NCBI GenBank assembly: GCA_900550645.1 | Contig: URTA01000025.1 | Coordinates: 1-33,336 of the forward strand | Source: an uncultured Porphyromonadaceae bacterium | GTDB taxonomy: Bacteria > Bacteroidota > Bacteroidia > Bacteroidales > Muribaculaceae | Reading direction: 5' to 3' | Length of the DNA: 33,336 nucleotides | Shown here: piece by piece, positions 25,649 through 33,336 of the stretch | How positions within the stretch are numbered: position 1 is the first letter of the stretch | Layout of the letters: every line of letters starts with the position of its first letter | The notes under the pieces: generated by a model | Databases searched by the model: none | Seen by the model: only the letters and a program-made list of their open reading frames with translations | Told to the model about the DNA's origin: nothing | Made by a program: the position numbers and the translations under genes

Positions 25649-26260
25649 ATGATTAAGAAGATATTACTCGGGGTGGTGATGTGCCTGACGGCCATCACCG
25701 CCTCTGCCGAATGGCGCTGGGGACCGGTGGCGGGAGCCAACTTCACCTCCTACCGCTTCAAACAGCATATCGCTGATGTGAAAATGTCCACAGGCTTTCA
25801 GACCGGACTCATGGGCGAGCTGATGTTCCCCGGCATCGGCTTTGGCGTAGATTTCGGGCTGAACTACAGTATGCACGGCTCGAAAATCAATTTCGGGGAA
25901 AAGAAGGTATGGGCATCGGACGGTTTCGGCAACGAGCAGGTTTGGCTACATACCATTCAGGTGCCGCTGCACCTGCGCTTCAAGTACACCCGACTTTCGG
26001 GGCTGGAACGCTATTTCGCGCCGTTTGCCTTCGCCGGCCCGGTCTTCACTTTCCATGTGGATGACAACGATGTCAAGGCGTTGGAGTACCCTGGAGCGAC
26101 CGTCGCCATCCAGTTCGGCCTTGGTGCGGAGATTTGCGAGCGGTGGCAGATTTTCGGGTCGTATGACCTTGGCGTTTCCTACGAGATGCGCACTGTCAAG
26201 CTCGACAATTATTCGGCGCGTCCCTCCACTTGGTCTGTCGGCGTGACCTACCTGTTCTGA
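25649..26260 (+). CDS. outer-membrane beta-barrel protein, second of the tandem pair
   Basis: The 203-residue protein has a signal peptide ending ITASA and a mature part starting EWRWGPVAGANF. Strands such as GFQTGLMGELMFPGIGFGVDF, IQVPLHLRFKY, FAPFAFAGPVFTFHV and IQFGLGAEICERWQIFGSYDLG line up with those of the preceding gene, and it ends in YLF. It is a diverged paralogue of that gene, probably cotranscribed from 24948-24955. The start follows the signal peptide; no promoter is seen in the 37-nt gap. No substrate can be inferred. Confidence 0.86.
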   Translation: MIKKILLGVVMCLTAITASAEWRWGPVAGANFTSYRFKQHIADVKMSTGFQTGLMGELMFPGIGFGVDFGLNYSMHGSKINFGEKKVWASDGFGNEQVWLHTIQVPLHLRFKYTRLSGLERYFAPFAFAGPVFTFHVDDNDVKALEYPGATVAIQFGLGAEICERWQIFGSYDLGVSYEMRTVKLDNYSARPSTWSVGVTYLF

Positions 26261-26287
26261 CCTCGTCACTTGTAACCCTTCGCCCTG

Positions 26288-28771
26288 ATGTCCCTGTTTG
26301 CAGATGTTATACTGCCGTTGCCGCTGCCGGATGCGTTTACCTACGCGATACCGCCGGAAATGGAAGATGCCATTGCAATCGGGTCAAGGGTCTATGTGCA
26401 GTTCGGCAAAAGCAACAGGAAGTGCTATACAGCCGTTGTAGTCGCGCTGCATGACAATGCCCCGACAGAATATGAGGTAAAAGAGATACTACAGCTGCTT
26501 GACAGCGACAGCATCATCCGCTATCCGCAGCTGAAGCTGTGGAAGTGGATTTCCGACTATTACCTTTGCACACTCGGTGATGTATACAAGGCCGCGCTCC
26601 CAGTCGGACTGAAAATCGAGAGCGAGACCATGGTCTGCCTTAATGCCGACTTTGAGGCATCTGAACCGAAGCATCTCACGGAGAAACAAGCTCTTATCGT
26701 AGCGACACTGCAACACGAGGAGCGGCTGAGCCTACATCAGCTGGCAGACAAATGCGGCATACAGACCATTTCGCCCATAGTCGCGAGGCTGCTCGACATT
26801 GGCATAGTCGAAATCGACGAGCGTACTGTAGACCGCTACCGACCGGTTAAGAAAACTCTTGTCAGACTGACTTGCAGTCGTGAGGACGACAACGCTCTGC
26901 ATGAGATTTTGGTATCCTTTCCCAAGAATGCTCGAGCCTGGGAGAGACTTTTGCTTACTTACCTCAATTTGAGTAGGTGGCAGCAACGCGATATGCCATT
27001 GAAGGAGGTTGAACGAAAAGAACTTGCCGATGCTGCCACTGTCAATTCCAGTGTCATGAAAAAATTGACAGAGAAGGGTATATTTGAAGTCTATACCAGA
27101 GTTGTCAACCGCTTCAACCGAGGGTCGGAGCAAAATCAGACAATCCCTCTCTCGCCGTTGTCGCCGCTTCAAACAGAGGCGTTAGACAGCATCCGCTCTC
27201 AGTTTCGTGAACATAATGTTGTGCTGTTACGAGGCGTGACGGGAAGCGGCAAGACCGAAATATACACCCACCTGATACAGCAGACGCTCAATCAGGGCAA
27301 TCAGGTGCTGTATCTCGTCCCGGAGATTTCGCTTACGACACAGCTTACCGACAGGCTTCGCCGCTTCTTCGGCGACAAGCTCGTGGTTTATCACAGCAAG
27401 TTTTCTGACAATGAGCGCGTTGACCTGTGGCGACGTATTTTGTCGAGCCATGAGCCTATAGTCGCTCTCGGCGCACGCTCTGCCGTGTTCCTCCCCTTTG
27501 CGCACCTCGGACTTGTCATCGTCGATGAGGAGCATGAGAGTTCTTTCAAGCAGTATGACCCTGCGCCGCGATATAATGGGCGTGACACAGCAATAGTCCT
27601 TGCGTCCATGCATGGCGCGAAGACGTTGCTCGGCTCTGCCACCCCCTCTGTGGAAACATACTGCAAGGCAAAGACTGGCAAATATGGGCTTGTGGAGCTG
27701 ACAGTGCGTTTTTCCGGGGCGGTGATGCCAGATGTGGAAGTGATAGACATGCGCAAGCAGCGCAAGCAAAAAACAGTCTACGGCTCTCTCTCCTTCCCTC
27801 TCATTCAGGCTGTTGGCAGCAGCATTGGCAGCCGCCGTCAGGCTATTCTGTTCCAGAACCGCCGAGGCTTTGCCCCGATGGTGGAGTGCGGAGAGTGCGG
27901 CTGGAAGCCCAAATGCCAGAACTGCGATGTGTCAATGGTTTATCACAAGGCAATCAACCAGTTACGCTGTCATTATTGCGGATATTCGATACAGCTGCCC
28001 ACTGTCTGCCCCGCGTGCGGACTGCCCGGCATTGAGATATACGGCTACGGCACGGAGCGTATCGCAGAGGAAGTGCACGACAAGTTTCCCGATGCACGTG
28101 TCAGCCGCATGGACCTCGACACAACACGCAATAAGAATGCCTATCAGGATATCATAGAAAAATTCGCTTCACACCAGACTGATATACTTATTGGCACTCA
28201 AATGGTATCAAAGGGGCTTGATTTTGAAAAGGTTGACACAGTGGGTGTCGTCAGTGCCGATACGTTGCTCAACTTCCCCGATTTCCGCAGCGACGAGCGA
28301 GCATTCAATATGCTGGAACAGGTTGCAGGACGTGCCGGCAGACGTGCCGACAAAGGTAAGGTGATGATACAGACTACAAGCCCGGACAACCCGGTGCTGC
28401 GCTATGTCTGCGCCCATGACTACGAGGGCTTCTATAATGCAGCCATCGCTGACCGGCAGCGTTTCGGCTACCCTCCGTTTACCAAGGTCATTATCATCTA
28501 TATGAAGCACCGCGACCGTGACACGCTCAACCAGCTTGCTGTGGCATACACCAAGATGCTAATGCAAGTGTTCGGCAACAGGGTTCTCGGCCCCGAGCCG
28601 CCGCTGATACCTCGTGTCGCCAACAGATACATACAGACAGTGATGCTGAAAGTCGAGGCACAGGCATCTATGGCGAAGGTCAAGAAGATACTCCGCGACA
28701 TTTATGTGCAGCTTGCAGCAGACCCTCGTATGCGCCAGCTTGTTCTGTATTACGACGTAGACCCCTCCTGA
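26288..28771 (+). CDS. priA: primosomal protein N' (replication restart helicase)
   Basis: The 827-residue 3'-5' helicase binds stalled forks and restarts replication. It begins with the DNA-binding domain (ADVILPLPLPDAFTYAIP), followed by superfamily 2 motifs: Walker A GVTGSGKT (316-323), DEEH (413-416) and GSATPS. The zinc-binding cysteines are all present at 534, 537, 543, 546, 561, 564, 574 and 577. GTQMVSKGLDF and QVAGRAGR complete the helicase core. Length is typical of Bacteroidales PriA. It starts 27 nt after the barrel pair without a visible promoter of its own, so some read-through transcription is likely. Confidence 0.97.
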   Translation: MSLFADVILPLPLPDAFTYAIPPEMEDAIAIGSRVYVQFGKSNRKCYTAVVVALHDNAPTEYEVKEILQLLDSDSIIRYPQLKLWKWISDYYLCTLGDVYKAALPVGLKIESETMVCLNADFEASEPKHLTEKQALIVATLQHEERLSLHQLADKCGIQTISPIVARLLDIGIVEIDERTVDRYRPVKKTLVRLTCSREDDNALHEILVSFPKNARAWERLLLTYLNLSRWQQRDMPLKEVERKELADAATVNSSVMKKLTEKGIFEVYTRVVNRFNRGSEQNQTIPLSPLSPLQTEALDSIRSQFREHNVVLLRGVTGSGKTEIYTHLIQQTLNQGNQVLYLVPEISLTTQLTDRLRRFFGDKLVVYHSKFSDNERVDLWRRILSSHEPIVALGARSAVFLPFAHLGLVIVDEEHESSFKQYDPAPRYNGRDTAIVLASMHGAKTLLGSATPSVETYCKAKTGKYGLVELTVRFSGAVMPDVEVIDMRKQRKQKTVYGSLSFPLIQAVGSSIGSRRQAILFQNRRGFAPMVECGECGWKPKCQNCDVSMVYHKAINQLRCHYCGYSIQLPTVCPACGLPGIEIYGYGTERIAEEVHDKFPDARVSRMDLDTTRNKNAYQDIIEKFASHQTDILIGTQMVSKGLDFEKVDTVGVVSADTLLNFPDFRSDERAFNMLEQVAGRAGRRADKGKVMIQTTSPDNPVLRYVCAHDYEGFYNAAIADRQRFGYPPFTKVIIIYMKHRDRDTLNQLAVAYTKMLMQVFGNRVLGPEPPLIPRVANRYIQTVMLKVEAQASMAKVKKILRDIYVQLAADPRMRQLVLYYDVDPS

Positions 28772-28773
28772 AA

Positions 28774-28805
28774 TTTGTGTGGTTGCGCAGATTTTATTAA
28801 CTTTG
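28774..28805 (+). promoter_or_regulatory. canonical promoter of the cdsA-udk-lptB-CPBP-holA unit
   Basis: TTTG (28774-28777), exactly 20 nt, then TAACTTTG (28798-28805): a full match to the Bacteroidota sigma-ABfr -33/-7 consensus. It begins 2 nt after the priA stop and lies 30 nt before the cdsA ATG, so it defines a new transcription unit. Confidence 0.85.
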
Positions 28806-28835
28806 CGGTGAAGACCACGAAAGTAGTTTTTGCCG

Positions 28836-29723
28836 ATGGACAAAAGGAAGATTGTTATCCGTGCTTTGAGCGGAGCCGTTTATGTGGCGATAGTAGTGTC
28901 ACTGATATTTCTCGGAAGTGTCGGTGTCTTCCCGTTGGCTATTCTTTTTGCGATTTTAGCCACCATTGAGTTTGACAGGATAAGCTTCAAGGGACGCAAG
29001 TCTGCCTCAGCGATAGCCTGTGATGCTGTTGCCAACGGTCTTATGGCTTCGTTTGTAGGAGCATTGTGTGTTCCAGTTGTTCTTGGCATCCGTTTCCTGA
29101 TACAGCTGTATTCCAAGTCGAATCGCGAAAACACCGTTTCATCGCTATCCTCTTCGATTATGTCAGTCGTTTACATCGGCCTGCCGATGATGTCACTGGC
29201 ATTGCTCTCTTATATTTTCGGCGTATATAACGGCTTCATCGAGTGGATAGCCAGCGGATGTACCTCTTTGCCGAAACTGGGTTGCGCGACGCTTGTCCTC
29301 GCCATGTTCATATTGATATGGCTCAATGACACAGGAGCTTATCTGATAGGCTGTATGTGCGGGCGGCACAAGCTGTTTGAACGAATTTCGCCGAAAAAGA
29401 CATGGGAAGGCTTCTTCGGGGGCATGGCTTTTTGCCTCATCGGAGCGGCGGTATTCTATTGTTTCAATGGCTTTTTCTTCCCCGGCGACAATGTGCCGTT
29501 TGCCGTATGGCTTGTCTACGGCGTACTGGTCGCAGTTTTCGCCACATGGGGTGATTTGATAGAATCAATGATAAAGCGGAACGCCGGCGTGAAGGACAGC
29601 GGCAACGTCATGCCCGGTCACGGCGGAATACTCGACAGGATCGACTCGTTGCTTGCAGTAGCGCCAATGTCGCTGATATACTGGTATCTCATAGTAACGG
29701 CTGTTATGTCCTTAAATTTATAG
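28836..29723 (+). CDS. cdsA: phosphatidate cytidylyltransferase
   Basis: The 295-residue polytopic membrane enzyme makes CDP-diacylglycerol from CTP and phosphatidate, the branch point for phospholipid synthesis. The family signature lies at about 244-270: SMIKR, then KDSGNVMPGHGG, then LDRID. WLNDTGAYLIG and SPKKTWEGFFGG are also family elements. Several hydrophobic helices precede it. The ATG at 28836 is preferred to a TTG two codons earlier. Confidence 0.94.
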   Translation: MDKRKIVIRALSGAVYVAIVVSLIFLGSVGVFPLAILFAILATIEFDRISFKGRKSASAIACDAVANGLMASFVGALCVPVVLGIRFLIQLYSKSNRENTVSSLSSSIMSVVYIGLPMMSLALLSYIFGVYNGFIEWIASGCTSLPKLGCATLVLAMFILIWLNDTGAYLIGCMCGRHKLFERISPKKTWEGFFGGMAFCLIGAAVFYCFNGFFFPGDNVPFAVWLVYGVLVAVFATWGDLIESMIKRNAGVKDSGNVMPGHGGILDRIDSLLAVAPMSLIYWYLIVTAVMSLNL

Positions 29724-29740
29724 TAGAAACACAATCGAAA

Positions 29741-30349
29741 ATGCTTATCATAGGTATAGCGGGCGGCACCGGCTCGGGTAAATCAACGGTGGTGCGGAAA
29801 CTTCAACAGGCACTCCCGAAAGAAGGCATGGCGGTCATACCGCAGGATTGCTATTACCGTTCCAACCCGCACATCCCGCTCGAGGAGCGGCTCAAGATGA
29901 ATTACGATGAACCGGCATCCATAGAATGGACACTGCTCACGGAGCATCTTCGCCAGCTGAAAGCCGGCAACGCTATCGATATGCCGACCTACGACTTCAT
30001 TACCTGCTCGCGTCTGAAGGAGACCGTGCACATCGAGCCGCAGGAGGTAATATTAGTGGAAGGCATACTCGTATTGTGTGACAAGGAGTTGCGCGAAATG
30101 CTTGACGTGAAAGTATTTGTTGACGCAGAGCCAGATGAACGCCTTATCCGCGTAATTCACCGTGACTGCATAGAGCGTAACCGTACTCCGCAAATGGTGA
30201 TAGACCGCTATCAGGAAACACTGAAGCCTATGCATGAGCTGTATATCGAACCATCGAAACGCTATGCAGACCTCATAATCCCGCAGGGAGGTCATAACAA
30301 TGTGGCAATCAAGCTGCTTACAGACTATATACACTCCCTCCTGCCGTGA
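29741..30349 (+). CDS. udk: uridine kinase
   Basis: The 202-residue enzyme phosphorylates uridine and cytidine for pyrimidine salvage. Walker A is GGTGSGKST (8-16). QDCYYRSNPHIPLEER, NYDEPASIEW, the YDFITCSR segment and VEGILVL are characteristic of the family; length is typical. It starts 17 nt after cdsA and ends 7 nt before lptB. Confidence 0.93.
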   Translation: MLIIGIAGGTGSGKSTVVRKLQQALPKEGMAVIPQDCYYRSNPHIPLEERLKMNYDEPASIEWTLLTEHLRQLKAGNAIDMPTYDFITCSRLKETVHIEPQEVILVEGILVLCDKELREMLDVKVFVDAEPDERLIRVIHRDCIERNRTPQMVIDRYQETLKPMHELYIEPSKRYADLIIPQGGHNNVAIKLLTDYIHSLLP

Positions 30350-30356
30350 ATTGACC

Positions 30357-31274
30357 ATGGAATGTAAGAAATTTTTCTCCCGGTTCAAGCCGGGCAAACG
30401 CAACCCAAAGTCTGCTGGCAATGCTGCCGCACCTGCCATTTCTGACGAAAAGTTGGCAGAGGATGCGAATATCGTCGAAGCAGATGCATCTGTTGCTGAT
30501 GCCGAGACTACAGACGATGACACTCAGTGGCGGGAGGGTACTTTGCGCACCGAACTGCTCGTGAAAAAATACGGCAAGCGCACGGTTGTCAACAATGTTT
30601 CCATTGATGTCACCCAGGGTGAGATTGTCGGATTGCTGGGTCCCAACGGTGCCGGAAAGACCACGACATTCTACATGACAGTCGGGCTGATAACACCCAA
30701 TGCAGGGCAGATATTCCTCGATTACAACAATATAACATCCTACCCTATATACAAGCGGGCTCGCCTCGGCATCGGCTACCTGGCGCAGGAAGCATCAGTT
30801 TTCCGCAAAATGAACGTGGAAGACAACATACGTGCTGTCCTCGAGATGACCGGCAAGCCCAAGGAGTATCAGAAGGAGAAACTCGAGAGCCTGATAGAGG
30901 AGTTCCATTTGCAAAAGGTTCGCAAGAACTACGGCGACCGGCTTTCCGGCGGCGAGCGCAGACGTACAGAGATAGCACGGTGTCTCGCCATTGACCCGAA
31001 ATTCATAATGCTCGATGAGCCGTTTGCCGGTGTCGACCCTATCAATGTCGAGGAAATTCAGTCGATAGTCTACCGCTTGAAGGAAAAGAATATCGGCATC
31101 CTCATCACTGACCACAATGCCCCGGAGACCCTCTCGATTACAGACAGGGCATACCTGCTGTTCGAAGGCAAAATCCTGTTCCAGGGCACAAGTGAACAGT
31201 TGGCAGAAAATCAGATCGTACGCGAGAAATACCTCGGACGTAATTTCGTGTTCCGCAGAAAACAATTTGATTGA
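30357..31274 (+). CDS. lptB: LPS export ABC transporter ATPase with acidic N-terminal extension
   Basis: The 305-residue ATPase powers extraction of lipopolysaccharide from the inner membrane with LptF and LptG. The ABC core starts near residue 64: Walker A GPNGAGKT (95-102), LSGGERRR (196-203), IMLDEPFAGVDP (217-228), H-loop His253 in ITDHNAPETL, and the LptB-typical AYLLFEGKILFQGT and KYLGRNF. Typical LptB has about 240 residues; this has about 60 more at the N-terminus, basic at first (CKKFFSRFKPGKRNPK), then Ala/Asp/Glu-rich and probably disordered (about 28-58). The start at 30357 follows the udk stop; an open extension to 30300 lies within udk and is rejected. Confidence 0.92.
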   Translation: MECKKFFSRFKPGKRNPKSAGNAAAPAISDEKLAEDANIVEADASVADAETTDDDTQWREGTLRTELLVKKYGKRTVVNNVSIDVTQGEIVGLLGPNGAGKTTTFYMTVGLITPNAGQIFLDYNNITSYPIYKRARLGIGYLAQEASVFRKMNVEDNIRAVLEMTGKPKEYQKEKLESLIEEFHLQKVRKNYGDRLSGGERRRTEIARCLAIDPKFIMLDEPFAGVDPINVEEIQSIVYRLKEKNIGILITDHNAPETLSITDRAYLLFEGKILFQGTSEQLAENQIVREKYLGRNFVFRRKQFD

Positions 31275-32206
31275 TGAGTACTCCTCTTCGCGCCGAATCC
31301 AAAATGCCGATATTTGCCAATGCAAGCACAGGCACGCAGATAGCCGTCCTGTTCACGGCGTTTTTCTTGCTTATATCAGTCACAACATTCATCGCACAGG
31401 TCATAGGAGTGACCGCCCCTGGAGCTTCGCGCTCTATGATACTCGTGGGCAATGTGCTGCAATGCCTGCTCGCATTCTGTTTGCCGGCTGCCATTACTGC
31501 ATACCTGTGCAGCCCGTCACCGCTGCGGTGGATAGGCGTAGGCGTTTCCGCGCCAGTAAGGCCATACGTCGGCATGATATTGCTGCTTGCCCTCTCGATA
31601 CCGGCATTGAACCAGATTATCTACTGGAATGAGCAGATGACATTTCCAGACAGCCTCCATGATCTCGAAACGTCCTTGCGGCAGTTCGAGGATGCAGCGG
31701 CAGCATCCTCGCAGACGCTTCTGACGGGGACATCAGTGTGGACTCTCATTTCAGGTGTGCTTATAATAGGTTGTTTGACGGGCTTTTCCGAAGAAATTTT
31801 TTTCAGAGGGGCTTTGCAGAGCATTCTCTCGCGTTCCATGTCACGGCATGCTGCCGTATGGATAAGCGCGTTCATCTTCAGCTTCATACACTTTCAGTTC
31901 TTCGGATTTGTCCCGAGGCTGCTGCTCGGCGCGTTCTTCGGATACCTGTTTGCCTCGACCGGCAGCATCTGGCTTAATGCGACAGCCCATGCGGTAAACA
32001 ACTCGATCGTAGTTGTCACCTATTGGATTGCGCAACGCAGCGGAACGGACATTTCGTCGTCGATGTGGGGTGTGGCAGAAGACGGTTTCCCATGGCTCGC
32101 CCTTGGCAGCGCATTGCTGGTAGCAGCTGTGATAGTTTTGTTTAGAAAAAGATTATTCCCTGACAAGTCATGGCAAAGAAAGCAGACGGCTCATTCCGCG
32201 AAATAA
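31274..32206 (+). CDS. CPBP-family intramembrane metalloprotease
   Basis: The 310-residue polytopic membrane protein carries the CPBP/Abi (CAAX-protease-like) motifs: EEIFFRG with Glu173, Glu174 and Arg178; FIHFQFFG with His206; and NATAHAVNN with His239 and Asn243. All proposed catalytic residues are present. About seven to eight hydrophobic helices are visible. The substrate is unknown; the family includes prenyl-protein proteases and immunity proteins, and nothing nearby suggests a bacteriocin. The ATG overlaps the lptB stop (TGATG), and the 3' end overlaps holA by 37 nt. Confidence 0.88.
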   Translation: MSTPLRAESKMPIFANASTGTQIAVLFTAFFLLISVTTFIAQVIGVTAPGASRSMILVGNVLQCLLAFCLPAAITAYLCSPSPLRWIGVGVSAPVRPYVGMILLLALSIPALNQIIYWNEQMTFPDSLHDLETSLRQFEDAAAASSQTLLTGTSVWTLISGVLIIGCLTGFSEEIFFRGALQSILSRSMSRHAAVWISAFIFSFIHFQFFGFVPRLLLGAFFGYLFASTGSIWLNATAHAVNNSIVVVTYWIAQRSGTDISSSMWGVAEDGFPWLALGSALLVAAVIVLFRKRLFPDKSWQRKQTAHSAK

Positions 32207-33213
32207 TGACAGCCATACGCGCCGGCAAGTTCTCTCCTATCTATATTCTGATGGGAGAGGAAGCGTATTATATAGATGCTATTGTCAAAGCTCTTGAGCA
32301 GAGCGTTGTGAGCGAGGACGAGAAGGACTTCAACTGCAATATCTTCTACGGCAATGATGCTGACTTAGACATGGTAATGACTGCCGCCAAGCAATTCCCG
32401 ATGATGGCACAGCGACGGCTCGTGGTGCTTAAGGAGGCGCAGTCAGTGCCAGGCAACAAGACTTCGCTCGACCGCCTCGAACCATATATGAGCCGACCGA
32501 ACCCCTCGTGCGTCTTCGTACTCGCGTTCAAAGGGGGTGTGCTGAATGTGACTTCCAAGCTGCTGAAAGCTGCCAAGGCATCAAATGCAGTCGTGTTTTC
32601 CAGCCCCAAATTACGAGACTATGAAGTGCCGAACCACATACGCGACTATTGCACCTCCCTGCGCATCAACATTGACGAGAAGGCGTTGGGCATGCTCACC
32701 GAGACAGTCGGCACATCTGTCAGCAAAATCGTAGGCGAAATAGACAAGCTCGTCCTCGCCTCCGGCAATGCCGTCAACCTGCGCATAACTCCCGAAATGG
32801 TAGAACGCAACATCGGCGTCAGCAAAGACTTCAACTCATTTGAGCTGGTCAATGCCCTGTCAACGCGCAACTATGCCAAGGCTATGCGCATCGTCGATTC
32901 ATTTGCCAAGAATCCTCGTCAGAACCCAACGGAAAAGGTATGCCCAGCGATATTCTCATTCTATCAAAACATGGTGCTGGCGACTTTTCAGAAAGACAAG
33001 TCAGACGCATCACTTATGAAAGCCCTCGGCCTGAAAAACACATTTGCCCTGCGCGACATCAAGAGCGGCATGCAGCATATCGATGCCCACAAAGCGGTAA
33101 TGTGCGTAGACGCGATACGCCGCTTTGACGCCATGACCAAAGGCATCGGCTCGATGCAGAACAGCCACCAGCTACTCAAAGAGCTAATCTTCAAGCTATT
33201 CACCCTCCGCTGA
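32170..33213 (+). CDS. holA: DNA polymerase III subunit delta
   Basis: The 347-residue clamp-loader subunit opens the beta clamp during loading. It begins MAKKADGSFREIMTAIRAGK, followed by the delta-type YILMGEEAYYIDAIVKALE, RRLVVLKEAQSV, FVLAFKG and VGTSVSKIVGEIDKL, and a C-terminal helical domain. Length fits HolA. The start inside the upstream gene matches homologues that begin MAK; a second in-frame ATG at 32206, overlapping the upstream stop as TAATG, would give a protein 12 residues shorter. Last gene of the cdsA unit. Confidence 0.92.
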   Translation: MAKKADGSFREIMTAIRAGKFSPIYILMGEEAYYIDAIVKALEQSVVSEDEKDFNCNIFYGNDADLDMVMTAAKQFPMMAQRRLVVLKEAQSVPGNKTSLDRLEPYMSRPNPSCVFVLAFKGGVLNVTSKLLKAAKASNAVVFSSPKLRDYEVPNHIRDYCTSLRINIDEKALGMLTETVGTSVSKIVGEIDKLVLASGNAVNLRITPEMVERNIGVSKDFNSFELVNALSTRNYAKAMRIVDSFAKNPRQNPTEKVCPAIFSFYQNMVLATFQKDKSDASLMKALGLKNTFALRDIKSGMQHIDAHKAVMCVDAIRRFDAMTKGIGSMQNSHQLLKELIFKLFTLR

Positions 33214-33229
33214 CTGCTTGGTTGAATCA

Positions 33230-33250
33230 ATCAGTCGATCTGATATTTTT
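33230..33250 (+). terminator. weak terminator candidate after holA
   Basis: ATCAG-TCGAT-CTGAT forms a 5-bp stem with a 5-nt loop, followed by ATTTTT. The stem is short but the place (17 nt after the stop) and the T run fit a terminator. The rest of the edge (33251-33336) shows no clear feature. Confidence 0.35.
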
Positions 33251-33336
33251 ATCGTGCCTTTATGCCTGGTAGCTCTAAAAATATTACTGTCCGCTAAACA
33301 TTTCAGGGAGGCGGCAAGGAAAAAGGGCTGATTCCA

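Noticed and set aside
31274..32206. CPBP protease as bacteriocin immunity or defence gene
   Set aside because: The motifs fit the family, but it sits in a housekeeping operon and no toxin or bacteriocin gene is nearby, so a defence role is not supported.
33260..33280. tRNA-like string GCCTGGTAGCTC near the right edge
   Set aside because: It recalls a tRNA D-arm, but no acceptor, anticodon or T-arm can be built around it.
1..33336. CRISPR array, insertion sequence or prophage
   Set aside because: No regularly spaced repeats, transposase or integrase genes, or phage structural genes were seen; the gene content is housekeeping and envelope.

Overview
The window looks like chromosomal, mostly housekeeping DNA from a Bacteroidota species, most likely order Bacteroidales; placement near Muribaculaceae is only an impression. 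Direct support: upstream regions carry the Bacteroidota -7 element TAnnTTTG, in one case with a perfect -33 TTTG 20 nt before it (cdsA). A secreted protein ends in a type IX secretion (T9SS) sorting-type domain. There is a DUF3575-type protein with an OmpA-like region, several small outer-membrane beta-barrels, a DPP IV peptidase, and a ProRS of the archaeal/eukaryotic-like class. Ribosome binding sites are weak and many genes are joined by ATGA, TAATG or TGATG overlaps. I see no transposase, phage gene, CRISPR array, rRNA or tRNA.

Layout. 1-819 (-): 5'-portion of a DUF3575/OmpA-like envelope protein. 820-1490: non-coding, holding a REP-like inverted repeat and the proS promoter. 1491-7521 (+): proS, a strong hairpin terminator, then dpp4, a six-helix membrane protein with a cytosolic domain that looks like a degenerate Nudix fold, and miaA. 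7563-10270 (-): nrdD-nrdG, the anaerobic ribonucleotide reductase and its activase. 10649-11965 (+): a stand-alone malic enzyme. 12018-18195 (-): carA-carB-tsaD-cinA, with a clear promoter for carA. 18278-21471 (-): uvrA plus a small lipoprotein. 21655-26260: an envelope block with a barrel protein and a T9SS cargo on the minus strand and two tandem paralogous barrels on the plus strand. 26288-28771 (+): priA. 28836-33213 (+): cdsA-udk-lptB-CPBP protease-holA, tightly packed behind a canonical promoter. The last 120 nt hold a weak terminator and nothing else I can identify.

Functionally the genes cover tRNA charging and modification (proS, miaA, tsaD), nucleotide supply (nrdDG, carAB, udk), genome maintenance (uvrA, priA, holA), lipid and LPS supply (cdsA, lptB), central carbon (malic enzyme), and peptide use and surface functions (dpp4, T9SS cargo, barrels). 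I did not find a convincing new multi-gene system. The less ordinary items are the membrane-anchored degenerate Nudix protein between dpp4 and miaA, the unknown T9SS cargo with a poly-C tract beside its promoter, a palindrome over the -33 position of a barrel gene, a CinA lacking its first domain, an LptB with a long acidic N-terminal extension, and the REP-like repeat. All family names rest on reading motifs by eye; no database search was run.
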